64,000 nucleotides of DNA, taken from contig CM032229.1 of NCBI GenBank assembly GCA_019009955.1, positions 195,224,001 to 195,288,000 of the forward strand. Reading direction: 5' to 3'. The DNA is from Riptortus pedestris. Its lineage: Eukaryota > Arthropoda > Insecta > Hemiptera > Alydidae. The translations under genes were made by a program, and so were the position numbers. This document shows, one piece after another, positions 45,575 through 57,660 of the stretch; the stretch's first letter is position 1; the number at the start of each line of letters is the position of its first letter. The notes below the pieces were generated by a model. The model was not told the DNA's origin. It did no database searches and saw only the letters and a list, made by a program, of their open reading frames with translations.

Positions 45575-47421
45575 ATTGCATTTGTGCAAGAGAGCACTAT
45601 TGTACTTGCCCTCTTTCATACACGTCAATATAATTGCATTTGTGCAAGAGAGCACTATTGTACTTGCCCTCTTTCATACACGTCAATATAATTGCATTTG
45701 TGCAAGAGAGCACTATTGTACTTGCCCTCTTTCATACACGTCAATATAATTGCATTTGTGCAAGAGAGCACTATTGTACTTGCCCTCTTTCATACATGTC
45801 AATATAATTGCATTTGTGCAAGAGAGCACTATTGTACTTGCCCTCTTTCATACACGTCAATATAATTGCATTTGTGCAAGAGAGCACTATTGCACTTGCC
45901 CTCTTTCATACATGTCAATATAATTGCATTTGTGCAAGAGAGCACTATTGCACTTGCCCTCTTTCATACACGTCACTATAATTGCATTTGTGCAAGAGAG
46001 CACTATTGTACTTGCCCTCTTTCATACATGTCACTATAATTGCATTTGTGCAAGAGGAGCACTATTGTACAGGCCCTCTTATCATACATGTCAATATAAT
46101 TGCATTTGTGCAAGAGAGCACTATTGTACAGGCCCTCTTTCATACATGTCAATATAATTGCATTTGTGCAAGAGAGCACTATTGTACTTGCCCTCTTTCA
46201 TACACGTCAATATAATTGCATTTGTGCAAGAGAGCACTATTGTACTTGCTCTCTTTCATACACGGTCAATATAATTGCATTTGTGCAAGAGAGCACTATT
46301 GTACTTGCCCTCTTTCATACACGCATGTCAATAATAATTGCATTTGTGCAAGAGAGCACTATTGTACTTGCCTCTTTCATACATGTCCAATATAATTGCA
46401 TTTGTGCAAGAGAGCAACTATAGTACTTGCCCTCTTTCATACACGTTCACTATACTTGCATTTGTGCAAGAGAGCACTATAGTACTTGCCCTCTTTCATA
46501 CATGTCAATATAATTGCATTTGTGCAAGAGAGCACTATTGTACTTGCCCTCTTTCATACATGTCACTATAATTGCATTTGTGCAAGAGAGCACTATTGTA
46601 CTTGCCCTCTTTCATACATGTCACTATAATTGCATTTGTGCAAGAGAGCACTATTGTACAGGCCCTCTTTCATACATGTCAATATAATTGCATTTGTGCA
46701 AGAGAGCACTATTGTACTTGCCCTCTTTCATACATGTCAATATAATTGCATTTGTGCAAGAGAGCACTATTGTACTTGCCCTCTTTCATACATGTCAATA
46801 TAATTGCATTTGTGCAAGAGAGCACTATTGTACTTGCCCTCTTTCATACATGTAAATATAATAGCATTTGTGCAAGAGAGCAATATTGTACTTGCCCTCT
46901 TTCATACATGTCAATATAATTGCATTTGTGCAAGAGAGCACTATTGTACCTTGCCCTCTTTCATACATGTCAATATAATTGCATTTGTGCAAGAGAGCAA
47001 CTATTGTACTTGCCCTCTTTCATACATGTTACTATAATTGCATTTGTGCAAGAGAGCACTATTGTACTTGCCCTCTTTCATACATGTCACTATAATTGCA
47101 TTTTAGCAAGAGAGCACTATTGTACAGGCCCTCTTCATACATGTCACGATAATTGCATTTGTGCAAGAGAGCACTATTGTACAGGCCCTCTTTCATACAT
47201 GTCAATATAATTGCATTTGTGCAAGAGAGCACTATTGTACTTGCCCTCTTTCATACATGTCAATATAATTGCATTTGTGCAAGAGAGCACTATTGTACTT
47301 GCCCTCTTTCATACATGTCAATATAATTGCATTTGTGCAAGAGAGCACTATTGTACTTGCCCTCTTTCATACATGTCAATATAATTGCATTTGTGCAAGA
47401 GAGCACTATTGTACTTGCCCT
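45575..47421 (+). repeat. 58-bp tandem array (about 32 copies)
   Basis: Unit ATTGCATTTGTGCAAGAGAG, then CACTATTGTACTTGCCCTCT, then TTCATACATGTCAATATA; period 58 bp. GCATTTGTGC and TTGCATTTGTGCAA form a small imperfect palindrome in each unit. Single-base insertions and deletions concentrate at 46045-46450 and 46930-47140. Leftmost units use CACGTC, later units CATGTC. Confidence 0.97.
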
Positions 47422-48230
47422 AATTGCATTTTAATAGGGTTGTATTTTATTTCCTATTGGCTGTCTTTGCACAGACCGTAGACTACTTCAGCTGTGAGCA
47501 GCTCCGGTTTCAGCTGATAATCATTCCATTTTTACCTCAAACCATTATATATAAATATACATAAAGCATTATATATAAATAGTTTTATATACTTTGGTAA
47601 CGATCAACAAATATTGAGCAATAACAGACAAGACAGATAAATATAAACCGTCACCCTGGGACTGCTAAGTACTATCTGAGCAGATTTTCCTCGTGATATT
47701 TAACAATAGATAAATCTACAAAACCGGTAACACCATAGCAGCGTCAACATCAAGTTAATAAATACAAACGATAATACGAAACCTCCCGACGGCCAGCGGC
47801 TAATGAGAATCATCTTTTATAGGATAGTTTTAAATATTCACAAAACGAAATCCTTTTTTGACTTATTAGTTTTAATTTATGTTTGTGTGAAACGTTCAAT
47901 AATATTCTGAAAGAGAGAGAGTTGTTAAAATTACAAATACAACTATATCTAAATTTCGATAGAAGCCAAGATGGTAAAGCCTATGTTGTTACTAGAGCTG
48001 AGAGAGAATGAAGCCGGTAGGGATATAGTTGGCAATATGTTGCGGAAGGGGCAAGTTGCAACAAACTTGCTGGCTAAACCACTTACAAGTTAGTGGCTGC
48101 TCGAGCCGTTAGCTGCAACTCCAACAAAGTAGCTTCATACTTCAACAAGGTTTATGCCTTCCCCAACCCTGACTACTGTCACGCCTCTCTCTTCTGGCGC
48201 TTCTCTTCACCTTCCCGCTCTCTTATTGAT
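47422..48230 (+). repeat. mixed spacer with a Rep-3 piece
   Basis: 47570-47800 contains GTAACGATCAACAAATATTG, CCGTCACCCTGGGACTGC, TGAGCAGATTTTCCTCGTG and AACAATAGATAAATCTAC, a Rep-1/Rep-3 head joined to core-like sequence. The remainder to 48230 is unassigned. Confidence 0.5.
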
Positions 48231-48870
48231 GAAAGTCCGTCACCCAGGGGCTGCGTTAACTAAGCGGATTTCACACATGTGAAAAGTATTTGCATTTACC
48301 TCAAAACGTAAAAGTTCAATGAGAACAATATATCCCAATTAGGCTTCAAATAAAATGCTTCTTAATATAACAGGATGCTGCTTGAGTAGGATTCGGGGTT
48401 TACTGAAGGCTGAAAATTACAAAAGTCCCTCAGGCAGGGGCAGCACAAGTTTCATAATAGGTTAAACCTTCATACCGCTAACACAACACCACCCTGAATA
48501 TTAAGTGAATAATTACAAACTATAAAAAGAAACCCCCCGACGGGAACAACCTGAAATGTAAACAAACAGCTCTGTTAACTTCTTACCGGAAAGAAAAACA
48601 ATTACAGTAATATATCTAAATATAACCTATTAATTTGATTGAAAACTATTTACTATATCGAGTACTGCAATTTATAATGAATCAGAATAATTTTTATCTC
48701 AATCAATCAAATTTAAGCAGTCCAAAAACTTAGGAAGGTGGGTGGCTCACGATTACATATTTGCATTTATTTCGCATAATAAAGATCTCTTGAAAACCAG
48801 TTATGATATTTAAGCGTCGAATAATGTGGTTTATTACGTAACAAAATATTGTTTATGTAAGATGAGTAGA
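48231..48870 (+). repeat. Rep-3 copy with partial head duplication
   Basis: Two heads (GTCCGTCACCCAGGGGCTGC at 48236 and GTCCCTCAGGCAGGGGCAGC at 48425). The Rep-3 body follows: AACACAACACCACCCTGAAT, ACCGGAAAGAAAAACAATTA, CAGTCCAAAAACTTAGGAAG, TAATAAAGATCTCTTGAAAA. Confidence 0.7.
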
Positions 48871-48894
48871 AGTGGGGGTTTGCTGAAGACTGAA

Positions 48895-49095
48895 AAATGC
48901 AAATATCTTCGATAATATTCAAGATAGAGAATAAATGTATAGAACAATATTTATAGTAAATTTAATTTGCAATAAGATTTGGCCCATTTCAGCCATTAAC
49001 GAACTTGATTCGTCTTTTTGCATAAAACGTTTAAATATCGAGTTTGTTAACGATCAACCAAAGATTGCGACCGCTAAAGCGTTAACAGACAATAT
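48895..49095 (+). repeat. Rep-1 core, internally deleted
   Basis: AATATTCAAGATAGAGAATA, ATTTATAGTAAATTTAATTT, then directly CAGCCATTAACGAACTTGAT and GCGACCGCTAAAGCG. The AACGGAGATATTT and C-rich part is deleted. A short TA tract follows. Confidence 0.7.
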
Positions 49096-49640
49096 ATTAT
49101 ATATACTAGCGGACACGACAGGCGTTGTCCTGCATAATATTTCAAGTGATAAGGATATTAAATTTAATAATATTATATCTAAAACAAACAAAAGCTACTT
49201 TTAATAACACAAAAAACAACTTTTTTTATGTCCACGTTTGCCTAAAAACAAATAAAAAATGAAATATTGCGAATTTTTTATTCAGTCCTCCCTTATAACC
49301 TCCGCTCCCGTTCGAAACAAACAATTTGATATAGCTTATAATCATGGAATAATTAATGTTAATGCACATATCGAGTTTTGTTAAGTTCAGTTCAATCGTT
49401 AGTGGCCAATAACATTGTTGGCTCCCGCTAATTTATTAGTGTATATCTCGTCTATGCTTTGTTATTTTGTTATACATGTGAATATAACAAAAGCTACTCT
49501 AAATGACAAAATAAACAACTTTTGGTTCTGTGCATATTTGCCGAAAAGCCAATAGAAAACGAAATATCGCTGTTTACAATTTTAGGCCTCCCTAACAACC
49601 CCCACTCCTGCTTCTTATGCAAGGCTGATTTAAGAATCGA
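49096..49640 (+). repeat. Rep-2 copy with two monomers
   Basis: After the TA tract: CTAGCGGACACGACAGGCGT (head), then two monomers (GAAATATTGCGAATTTTTTA; CGAAATATCGCTGTTTACAA with AGGCCTCCCTAACAACCCC). The Rep-2 end is missing. Confidence 0.75.
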
Positions 49641-49675
49641 AACCATCCCGAGCGTAACCCAAACACATACAAAAA

Positions 49676-50174
49676 AAGTCCGTCACGCAGGGGCTGCGTA
49701 AACTAAGCAGATTTCCCACGTGAAGTTTTACAATAGAGAAATCTGCCTAATAACAGCTGTAGTAGAAAGTAACCTCTAAACCTATTCACGAGAGGGACGA
49801 ATAATTACAAAAACGGCCGCCAGAGCTCACGGCGGAAAGTCCGAACATAGCCACTGCTGCCGAGCACATGCAGAATACAAATGCAAATATCTCAGTTAAT
49901 ATTCAAGATAGAGAATAAATGTATATAACAATATTTATAGTAAATTTAATTTGCAAGAAGATTGATTCTATAATATTTTTCGATCCGACGTATAGTAACG
50001 GAGATATTTTGAATTTTCAAAAATCCCCCTCTAAACCCCCCCTCCCACTGGTCCGATTTCAGCCATTAACGAACTTGATCTCTCTTTTTACGTAAAACGC
50101 TTAAATATGAAGTTTGGTAACGATTAAACAAAAATTGCGACCGCTAGAGCGTTAACAGACAAATATATATATAT

Positions 50175-50212
<38 letters not shown>

Positions 50213-50283
50213 TGATGACCAAAGCTCGAAAAGAACAACACACCTCAATATAAATACAACCTGGTCGAAAACATCAGCACAAT

Positions 50284-50332
<49 letters not shown>

Positions 50333-50460
50333 ATTTTGAACGGACCTCATTTTCGTCATCTCCTGGGTAGGATCGATGGACATTTGAGGAAATTTTTCAA
50401 AACTCGCGTCATGAGTACGACCTCAATAGCTGATTTCCCTTAAGGGAAATCTGCTAAAAG
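49676..50460 (+). repeat. Rep-1, full-length copy with split TA tract
   Basis: Same order as 15588-16330: head, ACGGCCGCCAGAGCTCACGG, core, TA tract (50162-50208). A ~75-bp unrelated stretch (50209-50283) follows, then a second TA tract (50284-50332), tail GGACCTCATTTTCGTCATCT and a perfect end GATTTCCCTTAAGGGAAATC-TGCT at 50436-50458. Confidence 0.8.
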
Positions 50461-50721
50461 TCATTCAAATCGGCCCAGCAGTCTAGGAGTGACATAAACA
50501 CGTACGCTTGAATTATATTTATAAAGATAGATATATATATATATATATCTATATATAATTTTTGAATGGACATCATTTTGGTCATCTCCTGGGTACGATC
50601 GACTGACATTTGAAGACATTTTTTGAAAATTGCGTTCTGAGTACGACCTCAGTAGCTGATTTCCCTTAAGGAGTTTCGTAACGACTAAACAAAACGCCAA
50701 CCATTACAGCGGTATAGACAA

Positions 50722-50779
<58 letters not shown>

Positions 50780-50780
50780 C
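50461..50780 (+). repeat. further Rep-1 tail pieces and two TA tracts
   Basis: TA tract 50527-50556 followed by a Rep-1 tail (GGACATCATTTTGGTCATCT to GATTTCCCTTAAGGAG at 50670). Then core words (GTTTCGTAACGACTAAAC, CCATTACAGCGGTATAGAC) and another TA tract at 50722-50778. Confidence 0.7.
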
Positions 50781-51084
50781 GGAGATATTTACTGTGTGTT
50801 AGAGCTCTAGAATTATTATTATGGCGTTGCTACTGGCCATTTTTGTTCCGAATATCGAAATTATGAAAATGGTGCATTTATGCGCTGAGTTTTGGAGGTT
50901 TTCTTTACGGAGAGTCTTTGATTCTAATCAGTTTTGTCTTTCATAGTTCCAATTTCGGGCGAGTTGAATTAATTTGAAAAGTGGAGTAAAGTGCTGGAGT
51001 TGATTTAGCCCCTTAGACAAGTGATTCCTGGATTTGTTCCAGCTATTAACTTCTTCAAATCTTCCCTTATTACATAATATAATT
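50781..51084. other. unassigned spacer
   Basis: A minus-strand frame of 64 codons (50928-51122) overlaps the first units of the next array. No domain recognised; it could be decayed LINE. Confidence 0.3.
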
Positions 51085-51648
51085 GGGCATTGATTTTGAA
51101 TGTGCATAATCAGATTAGGCATTAATATTGAATGTGCATAATTAGATTAGGCATTGAGTTTGAATGTCCATAATCAAATTAGGCATTAATATTGAATGTG
51201 CATAATTAGATTAGGCATTGAGTTTGAATGTGCATAATCAGATTAGGCATTAATATTGAATGTGCATAATCAGATTAGGCATTAATATTGAATGTGCATA
51301 ATTAGATTAGGCATTGAGTTTGAATGTCCATAATCAGATTAGGCATTAATATTGAATGTGCATAATTAGATTAGGCATTGAGTTTGAATGTGCATAATCA
51401 GATTAGGCATTAATATTGAATGTGCATAATTAGATTAGGCATTGAGTTTGAATGTCCATAATCAGATTAGGCATTAATATTGAATGTGCATAATTAGATT
51501 AGGCATTGAGTTTGAATGTCCATAATCAAATTAGGCATTAATATTGAATGTGCATAATCAGATTAGGCTTTGATTTCGAATGTGCATAATTAGATATGAA
51601 ATTGATTTCGAATGTGCATAATCAGATTAGGCATTGATTTTGAGTTTT
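51085..51648 (+). repeat. second 32-bp tandem array (about 17 copies)
   Basis: Unit AGGCATTAATATTGAATGTG followed by CATAATCAGATT; period 32 bp. Two variants (TTAATATTGAATGTGC and TTGAGTTTGAATGT[CG]C) alternate, giving a 64-bp higher-order unit through the middle. Unrelated to the 32-bp array at 27991. Confidence 0.95.
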
Positions 51649-51830
51649 ATGGCCATAGTAACTATTGCACTCCCGATCACAAATGTTTATAAGTTGAAGC
51701 GGGCTCAATGTTTTTTAATATGGTTTTAGAAAGAGGCAGTCGCGACATGCACATTGATTCAGACTCTGGTAAGCAAGCACTGTCTTTAAGAGTAACTGAA
51801 CATATGTTTTACTTTTTAGTAACCGCTACA
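51649..51830 (-). mobile_element. Gypsy-type 3' LTR, truncated
   Basis: Minus strand from TGTAGCGGTTAC at 51830 down to GGCCATAAAACTCA at about 51650, where the 32-bp array begins. It aligns with the complete LTR at 63427-63708 through CATATG, GCGAGTGCCTCTTTCT-like and GGCCATAA segments. The LTR 3' end is lost. Confidence 0.75.
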
Positions 51831-51848
51831 AGATTCCCCTCCTAGATA
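51831..51848 (-). other. polypurine tract of the Gypsy element
   Basis: Minus strand TCTAGGAGGGGAATC directly before the LTR start TGTAGCGG. Such a purine run primes plus-strand synthesis in LTR retrotransposons. The same sequence precedes the LTR at 63743. Confidence 0.75.
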
Positions 51849-51854
51849 CCTGAG

Positions 51855-52907
51855 TCAGGAAACCGTAATTTTTTCAGTGGTAGTCCGGATGGAGTCCTGT
51901 AAGTGCTCTTGAGGTGCATGGTCTGAGGCTGGTGCCTTCAGGTAGGACGGTAAGGTGTGAGGCCGTGATGTAGGAGTGTTCGATGGTTGAGGGTTGTCCA
52001 GCGGTTTTTCGGAAGGTAGGAAAGCTGGTTTAAGACGGTCTATTGATATGGTCGCGTCGCGGCCTGGGAGTTGCACTACGAAGAACTTGTCACCTCGCTG
52101 AAGAACTCTGTGTGGTCCGGAGTAAGGTGGTGTCAACGGACGTTGGGCACAGTCTTCTCTGACGAATACATGCGAGCAGGTCTGTAACTCCTTGTGAACA
52201 AAGGTCTTCCTGGTGCTCTCCCTATACTCGGCTGGATGGAGTTTTCGAAGATTGTCCTTCAGATCCTGCTGGAGAATGTGTGGATCGTCTGTTGACTACT
52301 GGTCCTCTAAGAACTCGCCTCGCAGACGAATAGGGCAACCGTACACCGCTTCAGCTATGGTCGATGATGTATCATCTCCCATGCTGGCTCTGAGTCCAAG
52401 GAGGACGGTAGATAATATGCGAGTCCATTTGTCACTGTTCAAGTGTGCTGTAATGGCTGCTTTAAGGGTTCGGTGCCACCGTTCGGTGCTGCTATTGACT
52501 TGTGGATGATATGCAGTCGTCCTACATTTTTCAATTCCCAAGAGCTGTAAGCTGATGGAAAAGATGGGATGCCTGCCCTGGTCGGTAGTTATTCTAGAGG
52601 GTACACCAAATCGGCAGATCCAGTCGGAGTAGAAGGCGACCGACACTGTATCCGCCGTGATGTCAGGCAATGGTATTGCTTCAGTCCATCTGGTCTGACG
52701 GTCTATCATCATGAGACAATAACATTGTGCGTCGGAAGGTGGTAGTGGACCAATCAGGTCCAAGTGAACGTGCTGAAAGTCCGGGAAGTTCCCTGGTGGT
52801 GCAACGGTATGCCGATGAATTTTAGCTCTCTGACATGCAATGCAGCACCTAGCCCACTCTGCTACATCCTTATTGCAGCTTGGCCAGAAATACCGTTCTG
52901 TTACCAT
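51855..52907 (-). pseudogene. Ty3/Gypsy integrase and pol C-terminus
   Basis: The minus strand reads RCCIACQRAK (the CxxC half of the HHCC zinc domain), HVHLDLIGPLP (first Asp), DRQTRWTEAIPLPDITADTV, ITTDQGR (second Asp) and TTAYHPQVNSSTERWHRTLK (Glu). The second Asp and the Glu are separated by 32 residues instead of the usual 35, so three residues are missing between them. After GEFLEDQ a TAG stop (52296-52298) interrupts the frame, which continues as STDDPHILQQDLKDNLRKL to PYSGPHRVLQRGDKFFVVQL and SIDRLKPAF, ending at 51855. Gag, protease, RT and RNase H are missing: at 52910 the frame fuses directly to a 5' LTR scrap. Non-functional deletion derivative. Confidence 0.88.
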
Positions 52908-52914
52908 CTGTGGT

Positions 52915-52957
52915 TGAGTAACTGAACATATGTTTTACTTTTTATATAACCGCTACA
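52915..52957 (-). mobile_element. 5' LTR scrap fused to integrase
   Basis: Minus strand TGTAGCGGTTATATAAAAAG then AAACATATGTTCAGTTACTC, the first ~43 bases of the LTR, matching 51791-51830. Everything between LTR base ~43 and integrase is deleted. Confidence 0.75.
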
Positions 52958-53605
52958 AGGTATTTATTTTGAATCTGCATAGTCCTATTATCCACAAACA
53001 AGGATTAATTGAATAACAGTACTTGGATCACAAGAAAATGTTGTTGGTCCTACCCCAAAATAACGGGCATGTTATGGGAGAAATATTAAGTAGTAAGCTA
53101 TAATATTAACTATTTTATACGTTTATAGCTGCTTACCTTCTCAGCTGTTGGAATGAATGGACGGTGAAATAGGACGGACACAAGTATGTAGTAGCGTTGA
53201 TAACAGGCTCAGCTCTGCCGTCTTCATTCATTTAATAAAACTTGACGAAATTTATTGATCCCAAAATTGAACTGACAACGCTTGGTAGATAGGGAGGGGA
53301 GATAAAGCATTGCTGGAGCGGAGGGGGGTGATGTATGGGCAGGTATATACTGTTCGAGGCCCGTCACAAGGTAATTGAAGGCATTTCATTAGGCGGCGCT
53401 AAAATCGATTCTCATATATCGCTGTGGAAGGTCGACACTCACCTCTCAATCTGGGTGTGGGGTGACGCCCTTCGCCCCCCCCCCACCTCCAATATGGGGC
53501 CAACATCAGCTACGTCGGGGTTACATATGCCTGTCCGCACTTCAACATGTTGCTCCTGATCTCTTCACCTAAATAACTGAGACTGTTAAAGTAGTAGCAA
53601 AGTGG
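52958..53605. other. unassigned spacer
   Basis: No repeat family recognised. A plus-strand frame (53335-53559) has no known domain. A C run occurs near 53477-53487. Confidence 0.35.
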
Positions 53606-53610
53606 ATATA

Positions 53611-56600
53611 CCACACACAACAGTGGATAAATTACACACAGAGGACATACCACACACAGTGGGTATTCCACACACAACAGTGGACATACCACACACAGTG
53701 CACACACAACAGTGGACATACCACACACAGTGCACACACCACACACAACAGTGGACATACCACACAGAGTGCACACACCACACACAACAGTGGACATACC
53801 ACACACAGTGCACACACCACACACAACAGTGGACATACCACACACAGTGCACACACCACACACAACAGAGGACATACCACACACAGTGCACACACAACAG
53901 TGGACATACCACACACAGTGCACACACCACACACAACAGTGGACATACCACACACAGTGCACACACAACAGTGGACATACCACACACAGTGCACACACCA
54001 CACACAACAGTGGACATACCACACACAGTGCACACACCACACACAACAGTGGACATACCACACACAGTGCACACACCACACACAACAGTGGACATACCAC
54101 ACACAGTGGGCATTCCACACACAGCGGACGTACCACACACAACAGTGGAAATACCACACACAGTGGGTATTCCACACACAGCGGACGTACCACACACAAC
54201 AGTGGACATACCACACACAGTGGGTATTCCACACACAGCGGACGTACCACGCACAACAGTGGACACACCACACACAGTGGGTATTCCACACACAGCGGAC
54301 GTACCACACACAACAGTGGATAAACCACACACAGTGGGTATTCCACACACAGCGGACGTACCACGCACAACAGTGGACATATCACACACAGTGGGTATTC
54401 CACACACAGCGGACGTACCACACACAGTGGACATACCACACACAGTGGGTATTCCACACACAGCAGACGTACCACACACAACAGTGGATAAACCACACAC
54501 AGTGGACATACCACACACAGTGGGTATTCTACACACAGCGGACGTACCACACACAACAGTGGGCATACCACACACAGTGGGTATTCCACACACAGCTGAC
54601 GTACCACACACAGTGGAGATACCACACACAGTTGGTATTCCACACACAGCGGACGTACCACACACAACAGTGGACATACCACACACAGTGGGTATTCCTC
54701 ACACAGCGGACGTACCACACACAACAGTGGATAAACCACACACAGTGGACATACCACACACAATGGGTATTCCACACACAGCGGACGTACCACACACAAC
54801 AGTGGAAATACAACACACAGTGGGGATTCCACACACAGCGGACGTACCACACAACAGTGCACACACCACACACAGTGGACATACCACACACAGTGGGTAT
54901 TCCACACACAGCGGACGTACCACACACAACAGTGGATAAACCACACACAGTGGACATACCACACACAGTGGGTATTCCACACACAGCGGACGTACCACAC
55001 ACAGTGGACATACCACACACAGGGGGCATTCCACACACAGCGGACGTACCACAAACAACGGACGTACCAGACTCAGTGGTCATTCCACACACAGTGGGTA
55101 TTCCACACACAGCGGACGTACCACACACAGTGGACATACCACACACAGTGGGTATTCCACACACAGCGGACGTACCACACACAACAATGGATATACCACA
55201 CACAGTGGGTATTCCACACACAGTGGACGTACCACACACAGTGCACACACAACAGTGGACATACCACACACAGTGCACACACCACACACAACAGTGGACA
55301 TACCACACACAGTGCACACACCACACACAACAGTGGACATACCACACACAGTGCACACACCACACACAACAGTGGACATCCCACACACAGTGGGCATTCC
55401 ACACACAGCGGACGTACCACACACAACAGTGGAAATACCACACACAGTGCACACACAACAGTGGACATACCACACACAGTGCACACACCACACACAACAG
55501 TGGACATACCACACACAGTGCACACACCACACACAACAGTGGACATACCACACACAGTGCACACACCACACACAACAGTGGACATACCACACACAGTGGG
55601 CATTCCACACACAGCGGACGTACCACACACAACAGTGGAAATACCACACACAGTGGGTATTCCACACACAGCGGACGTACCACACACAACAGTGAACATA
55701 CCACACACAGTGGAAATACCACACACAGCGGACTTACCACACACAACAGTGGAAATACCACACACAGTGGGTATTCCACACACAACAATCGACATAACAC
55801 ACACAGTGAACAAACCACACACAGCGCACACACCACACACAAAAGTGGACATACCACACACAGTGCACACACCACACACAACAGTGGACATACCACACAC
55901 AGTGGGTATTCCACACACAGCGGACGTACCTCACACAACAGTGGATAAACCACACACAGTAGACATACCACACACAGTTGGTATTCCACACACAGCGGAC
56001 GTACCACTCACAACAGTGGACATACCACACACAGTGGGTATTCCACACACAGCGGACGTACCACACACAGTGGACACACCACACACAGTGGGTATTCCAC
56101 ACACAGCGGACGTACCACACACAACAGTGGGCATACCACACACAGTGGGTATTCCACACACAGCGGACGTACCACACACAACAGTGGACATACCACACAC
56201 AGTGGGTATTCCACACACAGAGGACGTACCACACACAGTGGGTATTCCACACACAGCGGGCGTACCACACACAGTGGACATACCACACACAGTGGGTATT
56301 CCACACACAGCGGACGTACCACACACAACAGTGGATAAACCACACACAGTGGGTATTCCACACACAGCAGACGTACCACGCACAACAGTGGACATATCAC
56401 ACACAGTGGACATACCACACACAGTGGATAAACCACACACAGTGGACATACCACACACAGTGGGTATTCTACACACAGCGGACGTACCACACACAACAGT
56501 GGGCATACCACACACAGTGGGTATTCCACACACAGCGGACGTACCACACACAGTGGACATACCACACACAGTGGGTATTCCACACACAGCGGCCGTACCA

Positions 56601-57660
56601 CACACAACAGTGGACATACCACACACAGTGGGTATTCCACACACAGCGGACGTACCACACACAACAGTGGATAAACCACACACAGTGGACATACCACACA
56701 CAATGGGTATTCCACACACAGCGGACGTACCACACACAACAGTGGACATACAACACACAGTGGGTATTCCACACACAGCGGACGTACCACACAACAGTGC
56801 ACACACCACACACCGTGGACATACCACACACCGTGGGTATTCCACACACAGCGGACGTACCACACACAACAGTGGTAATACCACACACAGTGGTTATTCC
56901 ACACACAGTGGTTTTTCCACACACAGTGGACGTACCACACACAGTGGACATACCACACACAGTGGGTATTCCACACACAGCGGACGTACCACACACAGTG
57001 GACATACCACACACAGTGGGTATTCCACACACAGCGGACGTACCACACACAACAGTGGATAAACCACACACAGTGGACATACCTCACACAGTGGGTAGTC
57101 CACACACAGAGTACGTACCACACACAGTGGACATACCACACACAGTGGGTATTCCACACACAGCGGACGTACCACACACAGTGGACATACCACACACAGT
57201 GGGTATTCCACACACAGCGGACGTACCACACACAACAATGGATATACCACACACAGTGGGTATTCCACACACAGTGGACGTACCACACACAACAGTGGAC
57301 ATACCACACACAGTGGGTATTCCACACACAGCGGACGTACCACACACAACAGTGGATAAACCACACACAGTGGACATACCACACACAGTGGGTATTCCAC
57401 ACACAGCGGACGTACCACACACAACAGTGGACATACCACACACAGTGGGTATTCCACACACAGCGGACGTACCACACACAACAGTGAAAAATACCACACA
57501 CAGTGGGTATTCCACACACAACAGTGGACATACCACACACAGTGGACATACCACACACAGTGCACACACCACACACAACAGTGGACATACCACACACAGT
57601 CCACCTACCACACACAACAGTTGACATACCACACACAGTGGGTATTCCACACACAGCGGA
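53611..57660 (+). repeat. CA-rich array of 18-bp and 21-bp units
   Basis: Built from CCACACACAGTGGACATA, CCACACACAGTGGGTATT and CCACACACAGCGGACGTA (18 bp) and CCACACACAACAGTGGACATA-type (21 bp) units in mixed order, plus shorter CCACACACAGTGCACACA blocks. Unit lengths are multiples of three, so several frames on both strands stay open for hundreds of codons (IPHTVG/ADVPHT peptides on plus, CGMSTV/CGTSAV on minus). No initiation context, no unique flank and no domain support a real protein. Confidence 0.96.

Noticed and set aside
45924..47481. Plus-strand frames with MHLCKRALLY repeats
   Set aside because: Translations of the 58-bp array.
53900..55948. 682-codon plus-strand frame of IPHT/HTQ repeats
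   Set aside because: Same reason: a by-product of a tandem array with unit length divisible by three.
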